Of a stretch of 64,000 bases of DNA, positions 8,422 through 17,783 are shown piece after piece. The notes beneath the pieces were generated by a model. The model did no database searches, had not been told where the DNA came from, and saw only the letters and a list, made by a program, of their open reading frames with translations. The first letter of the stretch is position 1. Each line of letters opens with the position of its first letter. The position numbers and the translations under genes are program-made. This stretch comes from Verrucomicrobiota bacterium (GTDB taxonomy: Bacteria; Verrucomicrobiota; Verrucomicrobiia; Chthoniobacterales; UBA10450): NCBI GenBank assembly GCA_003219175.1, contig QHPU01000044.1:95365-159364 (forward strand), in the 5' to 3' direction.

Positions 8422-9180
8422 GTGAACCTGACGGAAAAATATCGCGAAATGAAGCGACGCGGAGAACGCGTCACCGCGCTGACTGCTTACGATTATCCGA
8501 CGGCACGTCTGCTCGATGAAAGCGGCCTCGACATCATCCTGGTCGGCGATTCGGTTGGGATGGTTGTGCTGGGTTACGAAGACACCACGGAGGTGACGCT
8601 GGATGAAATGGTGCACCACACTCGCGCGGTCGCGCGGGGAGTGAAGCGTGCCTTGATCGTAGCCGACATGCCGATTCACAGCTACGATACTCCAGAGCAA
8701 TCCCTCGAGACGGCGCGAACGCTTGTCAAGGCGGGTGCGCAAGCGGTAAAACTCGAGGGCGGCGTGAGTCACCTCCGGCAAATTGAGGCGATCGTGTCGT
8801 CGGGAATTCCGTTCATGGCACACATTGGAATGTTGCCGCAAAGCGTGCGCGAAGAAGGTGGCTACAAAGTGAAAGGCCGCACCCTGGAACAGGCGGAAGC
8901 GTTGCTGCACGACGCGCGCGCCGTTGAAAGGGCGGGTGCGTTCTCGGTGGTGTTGGAAATCGTTGCGCCGGAAACCGCGAAGATGATTTCACAGGCGATC
9001 GCAATTCCAAGCATTGGGATCGGTTCGGGGAAAGAATGCGATGGGCAGATTTTGGTGACGCACGATTTGATTGGATTCTTTCCGTGGTTCACACCGAAAT
9101 TCGTCGCGCCGGAAGCAAAGGTGGCCGAGCAAATTCGTCAGGCGGCGCGGGCATTTGTCGCAAGAACCCGGCGAGGTTGA
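8422..9180 (+). CDS. panB: 3-methyl-2-oxobutanoate hydroxymethyltransferase
   Basis: PanB makes ketopantoate from 2-oxoisovalerate and methylene-THF for pantothenate/CoA synthesis. The GTG-initiated 252-residue protein shows TALTAYDYPTARLLDESG, the metal-binding VGDSVGMVVLGYEDT, VADMPIHSY, AVKLEGG, and AHIGMLPQSV. These are the expected substrate and Mg contacts in family order. It follows folK, whose pathway supplies its folate cofactor, although common regulation is only an inference. Confidence 0.94.
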   Translation: MNLTEKYREMKRRGERVTALTAYDYPTARLLDESGLDIILVGDSVGMVVLGYEDTTEVTLDEMVHHTRAVARGVKRALIVADMPIHSYDTPEQSLETARTLVKAGAQAVKLEGGVSHLRQIEAIVSSGIPFMAHIGMLPQSVREEGGYKVKGRTLEQAEALLHDARAVERAGAFSVVLEIVAPETAKMISQAIAIPSIGIGSGKECDGQILVTHDLIGFFPWFTPKFVAPEAKVAEQIRQAARAFVARTRRG

Positions 9181-9213
9181 CAAGGCCGCGGGGTTGCCGG
9201 TTCGTTTAAGGAA

Positions 9214-10278
9214 ATGGAGTTTCGCGATTCTGATTACAATGACGCGTTATTGAACGCGACCGGCCAGCGAAACTGGCTATTTCTGGGGCTGGTGCTGTCG
9301 CTCGCGCTTCACCTCCTGCTCTGTGTTTACCTTTACAAAACAAAGTTCGCGCCAGCGGATCTCGCGCTGGCGCCTAAGAGTGAGCCACCACTCTTCAAAG
9401 TAAAACCGATCGACACGCAATCGGCGCTGGACAAAGCGAGTGTGGACCAAACGAACCCCGCGGCAAAACCCGAACCGGACAATACCAAAGTGCAATTGCC
9501 CGATGAGAAAAAATCATTCGACGCGCTGTTGCAGGAAGTACAGGCGACTACAGCAATGCCAGATGACACGCAGAATGTGTTGCCCGACAAACCAAGAGTC
9601 GATCCGGCGCCTGCGACATCGATGTTGAACGAGATCGAGCGAAGCACCGCGCAGGTACTTTCCAATAGCCCGAATGCTACGCACGAACAATCGTTGCTGA
9701 ACGACTCCGCCGTGTCGGGTCGTCCGCAGCCCGCTCTCAGTGGGACCGAACTGGCGACGAGCACTTCTATTAAGAGGCCGAACACCTTTACCAGCAAGAT
9801 CCAGGCAGATAGTGCCGGGCCGATCAAGAATCGCGTCGCTGGCTTCAGCGACCTGGACTCTTTGCTGGCACAAAAGGGTCCGCTCGGTTCGGGAACAGCG
9901 ATTCGGATGCCAGACGATCAGCTGTTCCAATATGACAGCGCGGAGTTGCAGGCGAGTTCGGTCGAGCAACTACAAAAGCTTGGGACGCTGATCCGACGCA
10001 ATCCGAAGGCGACGTTTTCGATTGAAGGTTACACAGACGCCTTTGGCGGCTACGAATACAACTTAGATCTCAGTCAGCGTCGGGCTGATAGTGTGAAGAA
10101 TTACTTGGTGAGCGTGATGGGAATTAATTCCGCGCAAATCCAGACGCGCGGCTACGGGGCGACGAAGTTTTTGGTGCCACCGCGTCCGGTGATGGATCCA
10201 TCGATGGAGCAAGCTGAGATCGCGCGACAACAGCCGAACCGGCGAGTCGTGATTGTCGTTCACACGACAGGGGAGTAG
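9214..10278 (+). CDS. Inner-membrane-anchored OmpA-domain protein with TonB-like N-terminus
   Basis: The 354-residue protein has one N-terminal membrane segment (about residues 20-42, NWLFLGLVLSLALHLLLCVY) with no signal cleavage site. A long polar, Pro/Ser/Thr-rich linker follows (about 50-225). The C-terminal OmpA/MotB-type peptidoglycan-binding domain (about 230-354) includes FSIEGYTDAFGGYEYNLDLS, read in parts, and QRRADSVKNYL. The layout resembles TonB- or TolA-like proteins whose periplasmic tail grips the cell wall. It probably acts in envelope anchoring. It starts 33 bp after panB. Confidence 0.8.
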   Translation: MEFRDSDYNDALLNATGQRNWLFLGLVLSLALHLLLCVYLYKTKFAPADLALAPKSEPPLFKVKPIDTQSALDKASVDQTNPAAKPEPDNTKVQLPDEKKSFDALLQEVQATTAMPDDTQNVLPDKPRVDPAPATSMLNEIERSTAQVLSNSPNATHEQSLLNDSAVSGRPQPALSGTELATSTSIKRPNTFTSKIQADSAGPIKNRVAGFSDLDSLLAQKGPLGSGTAIRMPDDQLFQYDSAELQASSVEQLQKLGTLIRRNPKATFSIEGYTDAFGGYEYNLDLSQRRADSVKNYLVSVMGINSAQIQTRGYGATKFLVPPRPVMDPSMEQAEIARQQPNRRVVIVVHTTGE

Positions 10279-10350
10279 TAGAGGCGCTTTTGCCAAGCGC
10301 ATGTTTCTTAGATCGGCGTTTGACACAAACGCCGATACAACAGGCTCTCT

Positions 10351-10493
10351 GTCATCCCGAGCGCAGTCGGGGGGTCGTTACAGTGTCACGTCGCTTCTGC
10401 TGCCGCTGTCGTCCTGAGCCGCGGAGAGGGCGAAGGATCTCGCACATCCTCAGGGGCGTTCATGAGATCCCTTGTTTGCGTTCGGGATGACGG
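10351..10493. repeat. GTCATCCCGAGCGC..GGGATGAC element
   Basis: It begins GTCATCCCGAGCGCAG and ends CGTTCGGGATGACGG, with inner AGGATCTCGC and GAGATCCCTTG pieces, and forms a long imperfect hairpin in the 222-bp gap between convergent genes. Related copies lie at 45767-45880 and 52184-52295. Placed between converging genes it could work as a bidirectional transcription barrier; that is inference. Confidence 0.6.
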
Positions 10494-10501
10494 CTGATGC
10501 G

Positions 10502-11209
10502 CTACCAATTCTTGACCCACTTCGGTATGTCGCTCGAGGCCGTCCCCCCACTCGTACACCAAAGGTCAAACGTAGGATTGTTACCAGCCGCTGCAGCGTA
10601 GCCGGCGGGATTGAGTACCGGGTTCTTCGAAGTGGAATAGCCGTAAAGATTCCCGAATGGATCACTAATTCCGACGATATCCTTGGACGTATCCTTTGGA
10701 GAAAGCATACTCGGTTTGAAGCTAAAGTAGGACTTACTAGAGGGGGTTTGCGAGCGAGCGCCCGACGTGACTCCTGCTAGCTGCTCATACAGCCACAAGC
10801 CAGCTTTACTATACTTGTTAGTCCCAGAGGTGGGGGGTGATGAATTGACGTCAACTGTAGGATCGAGTGAATTCGTGTCGTTGTTACCCGGATAGATCCC
10901 GTTATCCGCCTTGTAACTTTCCAGCGCGGCCGAGAAAGCGGCGATCTCGGTTTCGGCGCGGGCGCGCGCGCCTTTATTTTGCACGTAGCTGCTGGCGGCC
11001 AGCACCAACGCCGCGAGAATGAAGATAACCATGATGACCACCAGCATTTCGATGATGGTCACCGCGCCTTCGGCCCGGAATGACGAATGACGAATGGTCC
11101 GAACCGGACTGGCGTTGAATGACGAATGGCTTCGCCGCGTTGAAAAGTTAAATCGTTGAATCGTTGAATCGTAAATCCGATGTAACGATGTAACGGTATA
11201 ACGAATCAC
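10502..11209 (-). CDS. Type II secretion/type IV pilus pseudopilin (GspG-like)
   Basis: The product has a prepilin N-methylation region (VTIIEMLVVIMVIFILAALV) with the conserved Glu at +5 if cleavage occurs after Ala. A helix (ARAETEIAAFSAALESYKAD) and the GIYPGNND turn typical of GspG follow. The longest frame (235 aa, GTG 11209) has a leader of about 48 residues before the helix, encoded by 7- and 8-bp repeat arrays, so the true start is uncertain. Its C-terminal half is Ser/Gly/Asn-rich. It lies 5 bp downstream of gspF. Confidence 0.75.
   Translation of the reverse strand: MIRYTVTSLHRIYDSTIQRFNFSTRRSHSSFNASPVRTIRHSSFRAEGAVTIIEMLVVIMVIFILAALVLAASSYVQNKGARARAETEIAAFSAALESYKADNGIYPGNNDTNSLDPTVDVNSSPPTSGTNKYSKAGLWLYEQLAGVTSGARSQTPSSKSYFSFKPSMLSPKDTSKDIVGISDPFGNLYGYSTSKNPVLNPAGYAAAAGNNPTFDLWCTSGGTASSDIPKWVKNW
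11085..11200. repeat. GAATGAC (7-bp) and CGTTGAAT (8-bp) arrays inside the pseudopilin leader
   Basis: GAATGACGAATGACGAATGG is followed by GAATGACGAATGG and then by GTTAAATCGTTGAATCGTTG. On the minus strand these encode Arg/Ser/Phe-rich residues ahead of the prepilin helix. Two arrays of different period lie side by side here. Confidence 0.6.
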
Positions 11210-11214
11210 GCTGC

Positions 11215-12519
11215 TTAGGTCTGCTGTTGCAGTGTGGTGATGATGCTGATGAGCGGAAGAAACAGCGCGATTACGATTGTTCCGACCACGACGGCGAGAA
11301 AGACAATCATGATGGGTTCGAGAATGGAAGTGAGCGCGGCAACGGAATTGTCGACTTCGCCATCATAAACATCAGCGATCTTCAACAACATATCGGGCAA
11401 CTGACCGGTTTCCTCGCCGACGTCGATCATGCTCACGACCATGGGTGGAAACGCGCCACTGGTTTCGAGTGGTTGCACGATGGATTCACCTTCCTTCACC
11501 CGATCGTGCACTTGCGAAATGGCGTTAGCGATCACTGTATTGCCGGCGGTGTCGCGGGTAATATTTAGCGCCTGCAAAATGGAGACGCCGCTGGTGACCA
11601 GAGTGCCGAGGGTGCGAGAGAAACGCGAGATCGAAGTCTTGCGAATGAGGTCACCGAAAAGCGGCAGGCGCAGTTTAAATTGATCGATCAAGCTGCGGCC
11701 GCCACTGGTTCGCCCGAGGAGCTTTATTCCGAAAATCAACGCGACTACGGCGCCGATCAGCATCGCCCAGTTACTCTGGGCAAATCGGCTGATAGTAATG
11801 ACGAAAATTGTGATTCCGGGCAGCGGTTTATCACCGAGCATATCCTTAAAGATCGCTTCGAATCTCGGAACGATGAAGACGAGGAGAAATCCCATGATCG
11901 TCACCGCCATGGTCATGACGATCGCCGGATAAATCATCGCTGAGAGAACTTTGCCTTTGATTTTTTGCGCTTTTTCCTGGAATTCGGCTAACCGTGCCAG
12001 CACGACTTCGAGCACACCGCCAAGTTCGCCCGCTTTCACCATGCTGACATAGAGTTCGTTAAAAATTTTCGGATGCTGCGCGAGCGAATCAGAAAACGTG
12101 TTACCGCACTGCACCGAATCGGCCAGAGCTTCTGTAGTGCGTTTGAGCACAGCATCGCGCTCTTGCCTTGCCAGCACGTTGAGCGACCGCAATAGCGGCA
12201 GGCCGGAATCGATCAGCGTCGCAAGTTGCCGCGTGAAAATCATCAGCACTTTCGATTTCACCTTCGTTTTTTTGAACAAAGTGATGCTGACTCCCTTGCG
12301 CTTCACGGCCGGTGCGGCCGCAGGAGCGGCGCGAGCCGTGCGCGGTCTTTTTACTTTGCCGTCGCGCGAGGCCGGCGCTTTTCCTTCTTCATAAACGCCG
12401 GTTGGAAAATATCCCGCCTGGCGTAGCTGACCGATCGCTTCATTGGCGGAGTTGGCTTCCATGGAGCCGGTCGATTCCTGCCCGCGAGCATCGAGGGCGA
12501 CGTATTGGAAATGGGGCAT
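11215..12519 (-). CDS. gspF: Type II secretion/type IV pilus inner-membrane platform protein GspF/PilC
   Basis: The 434-residue protein begins with the typical GspF N-terminus (FQYVALDARGQESTGSMEA, ANEAIGQLRQAGYFP). Two homologous T2SSF cytoplasmic helical domains follow, roughly residues 95-220 (FTRQLATLIDSGLPLLRSL) and 300-420 (FSRTLGTLVTSGVSILQAL). Each is followed by membrane helices. It forms the inner-membrane platform with which the GspE ATPase engages. It sits between gspE and the pseudopilin on the minus strand. Confidence 0.9.
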   Translation of the reverse strand: MPHFQYVALDARGQESTGSMEANSANEAIGQLRQAGYFPTGVYEEGKAPASRDGKVKRPRTARAAPAAAPAVKRKGVSITLFKKTKVKSKVLMIFTRQLATLIDSGLPLLRSLNVLARQERDAVLKRTTEALADSVQCGNTFSDSLAQHPKIFNELYVSMVKAGELGGVLEVVLARLAEFQEKAQKIKGKVLSAMIYPAIVMTMAVTIMGFLLVFIVPRFEAIFKDMLGDKPLPGITIFVITISRFAQSNWAMLIGAVVALIFGIKLLGRTSGGRSLIDQFKLRLPLFGDLIRKTSISRFSRTLGTLVTSGVSILQALNITRDTAGNTVIANAISQVHDRVKEGESIVQPLETSGAFPPMVVSMIDVGEETGQLPDMLLKIADVYDGEVDNSVAALTSILEPIMIVFLAVVVGTIVIALFLPLISIITTLQQQT

Positions 12520-12530
12520 GGGGTAAATTA

Positions 12531-12688
12531 TTATCGATTTAACGGTTTAACTATTCAACGATTTAACGAGAGGGAAGTCGATCTTATTTGTTGAAGCGTT
12601 GCAGGATCGAACGGTTGAAGCGAAGAGATCGAGATCTCGATCGCTTTACCCTTCAACGCCTTAACGATTCAACCCTTCAACGGTTAGG
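12531..12688. repeat. Inverted pair of 8-bp-period arrays around a palindromic core
   Basis: The left arm reads CGATTTAA, CGGTTTAA, CTATTCAA, CGATTTAACG. The right arm reads CTTTACCCTTCAACGCCTTA, then ACGATTCAACCCTTCAACGG. The centre contains GATCGAGATCTCGATC, a perfect palindrome. It fills the gspE-gspF gap, and its right end covers the last bases of gspE. Confidence 0.7.
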
Positions 12689-14369
12689 TATACTTCAGCA
12701 CCTCTTCTACCGTGGTGTCGCCGTCGAAGACGCTGCGTAATCCGTCCTGACGCAGGGTGATCATTCCAAGCTCAATGGCTTTTTGTTTCAGCGTTACGGT
12801 CGGCGCGCGTTCATTAATTAATTCACGCAGCGGATCGGTAATCCGCATCAATTCGTAAATACCTTTCCGGCCCTTGTATCCGGTCTGGTTACAGGTGTCG
12901 CATCCCTTGCCGTAATAAAATTTCTTTTCGCCCAATTCACGCCGGCTTAGCCCGAGTTGATCCAGAGTATTTGTGTTGGGTTCGTATCTGGCCCGACAAT
13001 TTGGACAAATACTCCGGAGCAATCGCTGGCCGAGGACGGCTTCGAGCGTGGAGGAGATCAAAAATGGTTCCACGCCCATGTCGATCAAACGTGTGATCGC
13101 CCCGGGCGCATCGTTCGTGTGCAGGGTGGTGAAAACGAGATGGCCGGTGAGGGACGCTTGAATCGCAATCTGCGCTGTCTCCAAATCGCGGGTTTCGCCG
13201 ACCATGATCCGATCTGGGTCCTGTCGCAAAAATGCCCGCAAAACGCGTGCGAAAGTGAGCCCGATATTTTCGTTTACCGGCACCTGCATAATGCCTTCCA
13301 GATCGTACTCCACCGGCTCTTCCGCCGTCAGCAGCTTGGAATCGAGCGTGTTGATTTTGCGCAAGCACGAGTAAAGCGTCGTAGTTTTCCCGGAACCGGT
13401 CGGTCCGGTGACAATAAAGATGCCGTTCGGTCGCTCGATGACTTCGTGAATGTAATCGTAGAGGTACTTCGGCATGCCGAGCAGCTCGAGATCGAGATTC
13501 ACGGTGCTGCGATCAAGCACGCGGAGCACAACGCTTTCGCCGAACTGCGTGGGCAAGGTCGAGACGCGAAGGTCAACATTGCGGCCGCCTATATTCTTTT
13601 GAATGCGCCCGTCCTGCGGCAAACGGCGCTCGGCGATGTTCATGTTTGCCATCACCTTGACGCGCGAAATTACGGGCGGGGCGAGATGCCGGGGCGGCGG
13701 GGCCATTTCGTAGAGCGCGCCGTCGACGCGATAGCGAATTTTGAATTCGTTTTCAAACGGCTCGAAATGAATGTCACTGGCTCGGTCCTGAATCGCCTGG
13801 TACAAAATCAGATCGACGAAACGAATAATCGGGGTGGCATTGGCCTCGACTTCCGCTCCGCTCGTGCCGTCGCCTTCCCGCAACTGCATAAGCTCGCCCA
13901 CTTCCCCGAGTTGTTTCAGCACCTCCTCCATGCTTGAGGTGTCGCTGCCGTAAAAGATCCGGATGCGGTCTTCGATTTGTTCGACCGGCGCGACGACCAC
14001 CTCGATATCTCGCCCTAGGGCGAAGCGTAGATCTTCAGCGGTACGCGATTCCAACGGGTCGGCCAGCGCAACCCGCAGAGTATTATCGACAAGATCGACC
14101 GGCAGCGCGCGATGCAGACGCGCGAGACCGGCGGGAACAAACTTCACCACCGCGGGCGAAATTTCGTGATCGTTTAAATCGATGAATTGCGCTCCGATTC
14201 CTTCAGCGACGGTGTGATAAAATCCGGATTCATCCATGAATCCGCTATCTACCATCGCTTGCACGATAGTTTTGCCGTTCTGCTGTGCTTCGGTCAGGAC
14301 ATCGTCGGCCTGCGTTTTTTGCAAGACGTTTTGATCGACGAAAAGCTCGAGAACCTGTTGATGATTCAT
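12684..14369 (-). CDS. gspE: Type II secretion/type IV pilus assembly ATPase GspE/PilB (copy 1)
   Basis: The 561-residue ATPase from ATG 14369 has the MshEN-type N-terminal domain (MNHQQVLELFVDQNVL..). The core carries Walker A GPTGSGKTTTLYS, the Asp box and Walker B region (DPDRIMVGETRD), the His box (TGHLVFTTLHTNDAPGA) and a tetracysteine zinc motif (CPNC..CDTC). It would power pseudopilin assembly or secretion. The frame is open to 14516, but the first 49 residues are encoded by a GTAGCG/GTCTCGCG repeat and are not counted. Confidence 0.9.
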   Translation of the reverse strand: MNHQQVLELFVDQNVLQKTQADDVLTEAQQNGKTIVQAMVDSGFMDESGFYHTVAEGIGAQFIDLNDHEISPAVVKFVPAGLARLHRALPVDLVDNTLRVALADPLESRTAEDLRFALGRDIEVVVAPVEQIEDRIRIFYGSDTSSMEEVLKQLGEVGELMQLREGDGTSGAEVEANATPIIRFVDLILYQAIQDRASDIHFEPFENEFKIRYRVDGALYEMAPPPRHLAPPVISRVKVMANMNIAERRLPQDGRIQKNIGGRNVDLRVSTLPTQFGESVVLRVLDRSTVNLDLELLGMPKYLYDYIHEVIERPNGIFIVTGPTGSGKTTTLYSCLRKINTLDSKLLTAEEPVEYDLEGIMQVPVNENIGLTFARVLRAFLRQDPDRIMVGETRDLETAQIAIQASLTGHLVFTTLHTNDAPGAITRLIDMGVEPFLISSTLEAVLGQRLLRSICPNCRARYEPNTNTLDQLGLSRRELGEKKFYYGKGCDTCNQTGYKGRKGIYELMRITDPLRELINERAPTVTLKQKAIELGMITLRQDGLRSVFDGDTTVEEVLKYT

Positions 14370-14441
14370 GCCGTCCCCCGGATAATCGCAGCGCGTGTCG
14401 TGTAGACACCGTCTAATCTGAGCGCTCGATTGGCTTTGCCT

Positions 14442-14593
14442 GCGTAGCGGGCGCGTCTCGCGTGCTGGTTTTGGCGTCTCGGCAAAACGATCTCCCCATC
14501 TGTTTTCCCCATACACTGTAATTGCGCGATTCGTCCGAAAACTCCGTGAACGCGGGACGCATTCGCCAGCACGCGAGACGCGCGCGCTACCCG
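14442..14593. repeat. GTAGCGGGCGCGTCTCGCG..CGCGAGACGCGCGCGCTACC element
   Basis: An approximately 150-bp element whose outer arms (GTAGCGGGCGCGTCTCGCG and the complementary CGCGAGACGCGCGCGCTACC) enclose GTGCTGGTTTTGGCGTCTCG and ATTCGCCAGCACGCGAGACG. It occupies the gap between the two gspE genes. Related copies are at 17784-17894 and 44238-44352. Confidence 0.7.
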
Positions 14594-14628
14594 AATCGGA
14601 TTTTGCGGCCGTGTCGTTCTATTCATCG

Positions 14629-16332
14629 TTAGCTTAAATCGGCAATCGTCACGGAAATCACTTCATCGGCTGAGGTCAGGCCGGCAAGGACCTTGCGCAC
14701 GCCATCTTCGCGCAAAGTGCGCATGCCCAGTTCGCGCGCGCGTTGGCGCAGCAGAAACGTGGAGGTCCGTTTGTTGATCATGTGCCGGACTTCGTCGTCG
14801 ATGATGAAGATTTCGAAAATTCCCATTCGCCCGCGGTAGCCGGTATGCCGGCACTGTTCGCAGCCGGGTGCCTTCATGACTTGCGCATCTGCCATCTGCG
14901 AGGGCTCGATCCGGAGCGCGCGCATTTCAGTTTCACTTAGCTCGGCCGGATGTTTGCAATGGGTGCACAGGCGACGGACCAGGCGTTGGGCCATGATTGC
15001 GTGCACCGAAGACGCGACCAGAAATGGCTGCACACCGATATCGACAAGACGCGCGATCGCCGACGGCGCGTCGTTGGTGTGCAGAGTACTGAACACGAGG
15101 TGGCCGGTCAGGCTGGCGTTGGTGGCAATCGACGCCGTCTCCAGATCGCGAATCTCGCCGATCATGATGATATTCGGGGCCTGACGCAAAATGGAGCGCA
15201 ACGCGATCGGAAACGTCATTCCGACTTCAGTGTTCACCTGCACTTGATTGATTCCAGTCATCTGATACTCGATCGGTTCTTCCACCGTAATGATTTTGCG
15301 GTCGGGCTTGTTGATGTAATTGAGGCAGGCGTAGAGGGTGCTGGTCTTCCCCGAACCGGTCGGGCCGGTTACGAGCAAAATTCCATCGGGCGAACGCAAC
15401 AGCCGTCCGAATTTTTCCTGATCGTCGCTGAGGAAGCCGAGTTCAGGCAGACCGAGAAGCAGACTCGACTTGTCAAGCACGCGCATGACGATGCTTTCGC
15501 CATGATTGGTCGGGATGGTGGAAACGCGCAGATCAATCGGTTTCTTTTTGATCTTCACTTGAATGCGCCCATCCTGCGGCAAACGCTTTTCCGCGATGCT
15601 CATCGAACCGGTCATGATTTTGAGCCGGCTGATGATGGCAGATTGCAAACGCTTCGGCGGCGCCTGCATTTCTTGGAGAACGCCGTCGATGCGAAAACGG
15701 ACACGGAATTTTTTGTCGAGCGGCTCGAGATGAATGTCGCTGGCACCAAGCTTGTGTGCCTCGATGATCAACATCGAAACTAGCCGGATGATTGGCGCGT
15801 CGGCTTCATCGGCCGCGATCGCTTCAATGCCGTCACCGATCTCGAGGCCAAGATCGATATCCTCGCCGATTTTGTCCCGCAGAACGTCGGCCGCTTCTTC
15901 GGCGGTGCCATAGTACTTGATTAGCGCCTGCTTAATTTTTTCAGGCGAGGTGCAAACCAGCTCGAGGTCGCGTTGAAGAAGAAAGTTCAGACTGTCGATG
16001 GTGTCGACATCGAGCGGATCGCTAATGGCGAGGACCAATCCACTTTCGCCAAAGGTGACGGGAATGACTTTGAAACGCCGTGCATCGGCTACACTAATTT
16101 GCGCAATGATTTCGGGCGGAATGACCACCGCAGAAAGATCGATCCAGTGCATCTGCGCCTGGGCCGCGAGGGAGCGGGAAATGTCATCGGCCGAAACAAC
16201 CCCATCGCGGACCAGGACGTCGACCACGCTGGGCGCGCCGTTAAGTTTGGCGCGCGCCTGCGCGATTTGCTTGCGCGAAACCAGCCCGATTTCCTCGAGC
16301 ACTTTCAGCACATAATCGTCGTTAGCTTGCAC
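14629..16332 (-). CDS. Type II secretion/type IV pilus assembly ATPase GspE/PilB (copy 2)
   Basis: This 567-residue protein has an N-terminal MshEN domain (about residues 1-150). The GspE core carries GPTGSGKTSTLYA, NIIMIGEIRDLETA, TGHLVFSTLHTNDAP and a zinc motif CTHC..CEQC. It is clearly paralogous to the copy 300 bp downstream, but the N-terminal domains differ much more than the motors. Tandem motors may serve one machine at different steps or two pilin systems. It is probably the first gene of the group, preceded by a 208-bp gap in which I see nothing specific. Confidence 0.88.
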   Translation of the reverse strand: MQANDDYVLKVLEEIGLVSRKQIAQARAKLNGAPSVVDVLVRDGVVSADDISRSLAAQAQMHWIDLSAVVIPPEIIAQISVADARRFKVIPVTFGESGLVLAISDPLDVDTIDSLNFLLQRDLELVCTSPEKIKQALIKYYGTAEEAADVLRDKIGEDIDLGLEIGDGIEAIAADEADAPIIRLVSMLIIEAHKLGASDIHLEPLDKKFRVRFRIDGVLQEMQAPPKRLQSAIISRLKIMTGSMSIAEKRLPQDGRIQVKIKKKPIDLRVSTIPTNHGESIVMRVLDKSSLLLGLPELGFLSDDQEKFGRLLRSPDGILLVTGPTGSGKTSTLYACLNYINKPDRKIITVEEPIEYQMTGINQVQVNTEVGMTFPIALRSILRQAPNIIMIGEIRDLETASIATNASLTGHLVFSTLHTNDAPSAIARLVDIGVQPFLVASSVHAIMAQRLVRRLCTHCKHPAELSETEMRALRIEPSQMADAQVMKAPGCEQCRHTGYRGRMGIFEIFIIDDEVRHMINKRTSTFLLRQRARELGMRTLREDGVRKVLAGLTSADEVISVTIADLS

Positions 16333-16540
16333 GGTAAGCTCTCCCGTTGACCCTTAAAGCGTACGAATCTCGCTCTCGGGTGTCAACGAATCAGCAATTA
16401 TTAGATCGAGTTGGACGCGCTGGATGGCGTGCAAATCCAGCTACTAACGTCAAAGACATCGTAGCTTCTACGTTGTGGGGGCGTCGTTACTAAAGGACGG
16501 CTAGCGCGCTCGCTTTCCGGCGTGCCGGGGCCAGTGCGGT

Positions 16541-17695
16541 CTACGTACTGGCGTAATCAGCGACCGCTTTGGCTACCTCGAGCGTGGAATTCTTGCCACC
16601 CATGTCGTAGGTGCGCACCCTCCCTTCGGCAATGACACGAGCGACGGCAGCTTCGAGACGATTTGCCATTTCGGTTTCCTTCAACCAGTCGAGCATCAGT
16701 TTGGCGGTCAAAAGCATCGCAATCGGATTGACCTTGTATTGCCCCGCATACTTCGGCGCCGAGCCGTGGGTTGGTTCGAACACGGCGTAGTTGTCCCCAA
16801 GATTCGCGCTGGGTGCGAACCCGAGTCCGCCCACCAGCCCGGCGCACAAATCGCTAACGATGTCGCCGAACATGTTTTCCGCGACCAGAACGGAGTAGTC
16901 CTGCGGATTCTTGAACATCCACATGCAAATAGCATCGATGTTGGCGTCGTCGGCGCGGATGCCGGGATAATTCTTCGCCACATCTTTAAAACACCGCATC
17001 ATCAAGCCGCCGGTTTCACGCAGAACATTCGGTTTCTCGATCAGCGTCACTCGCTTGCGTCCGGTTTTCTTGGCGAATTCGAACGCTTGCCGGCAAATGT
17101 TAGTGCAACCCTGCTTGCTCATGATGCGGGTCGAGAGCGCAACGTTCTCAAAGCCCTTCTCTTTCCACTTTTTCATCTTCGGGTTTGCGCATAGCGCTGT
17201 GTAAACTGATTCCAGCAACGGAAAAAATTCGACGCCGCCGTAACTGCCTTCGGTATTTTCTCGGAACACGACCTGATCGATTGGAACGTCTTCGCCGCTC
17301 GGATTCGTGATTTTGTTGCCACGATAATTCAGCGGATTCCCCGGATAACTTCTGCACGGCCGCATGTTGGTATGCAGGTTGAACATCTGTCGCAGTCCTA
17401 CAATGGGCGAGAAATAGACCAGGCCTTTTCCCTTAAGTTCCGGGCTCAATTCCTCCTTCGCTTCCGATTGCGGTTTGCTCGTGATCGCGCCAAAAAGCCC
17501 GCAGGTCGTTTCCTTTAAAACTTTAACGGTGCGATCGGGCAGCGCATTGCCTTCCTTGCACCAGAATTCCCAGCCGATGTCACATGGCACGTATTCCGCG
17601 TCCAGTTTAAGACGATCGAGGACACGGCGCGCCGCCTCCATCACATCATTGCCAACTCCATCACCGGGCATCCAAGCGATTTTGTATTTTGCCAT
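16541..17695 (-). CDS. Isocitrate/isopropylmalate dehydrogenase family protein (probable isocitrate dehydrogenase)
   Basis: The 384-residue protein shows the beta-decarboxylating dehydrogenase fold: IAWMPGDGVGNDVMEAA, the loop VVFRENTEGSYGGVEF, the Arg of NMRPCRSYPG, and Asp ligands in MFGDIVSDLCAGLVGGLG. The nucleotide loop is EPTHGSAPKYAG. The family acts on isocitrate, 3-isopropylmalate, homoisocitrate or tartrate. Isocitrate is favoured because an aconitase-family gene lies about 190 bp upstream in the same orientation. NAD versus NADP preference is not assigned. Confidence 0.8.
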   Translation of the reverse strand: MAKYKIAWMPGDGVGNDVMEAARRVLDRLKLDAEYVPCDIGWEFWCKEGNALPDRTVKVLKETTCGLFGAITSKPQSEAKEELSPELKGKGLVYFSPIVGLRQMFNLHTNMRPCRSYPGNPLNYRGNKITNPSGEDVPIDQVVFRENTEGSYGGVEFFPLLESVYTALCANPKMKKWKEKGFENVALSTRIMSKQGCTNICRQAFEFAKKTGRKRVTLIEKPNVLRETGGLMMRCFKDVAKNYPGIRADDANIDAICMWMFKNPQDYSVLVAENMFGDIVSDLCAGLVGGLGFAPSANLGDNYAVFEPTHGSAPKYAGQYKVNPIAMLLTAKLMLDWLKETEMANRLEAAVARVIAEGRVRTYDMGGKNSTLEVAKAVADYAST

Positions 17696-17783
17696 AGGGG
17701 TTCGACCTTATCGCCGCATTATCGACCCGCAAGCATCGGTAAATTATGAAACCCCGGGTGACGTGGATGCAGAGGAGAGTCTC

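Noticed and set aside
14370..14516. N-terminal extension of GspE
   Set aside because: This part is encoded by the GTAGCG/GTCTCGCG repeat, and the family N-terminal domain starts at ATG 14369.
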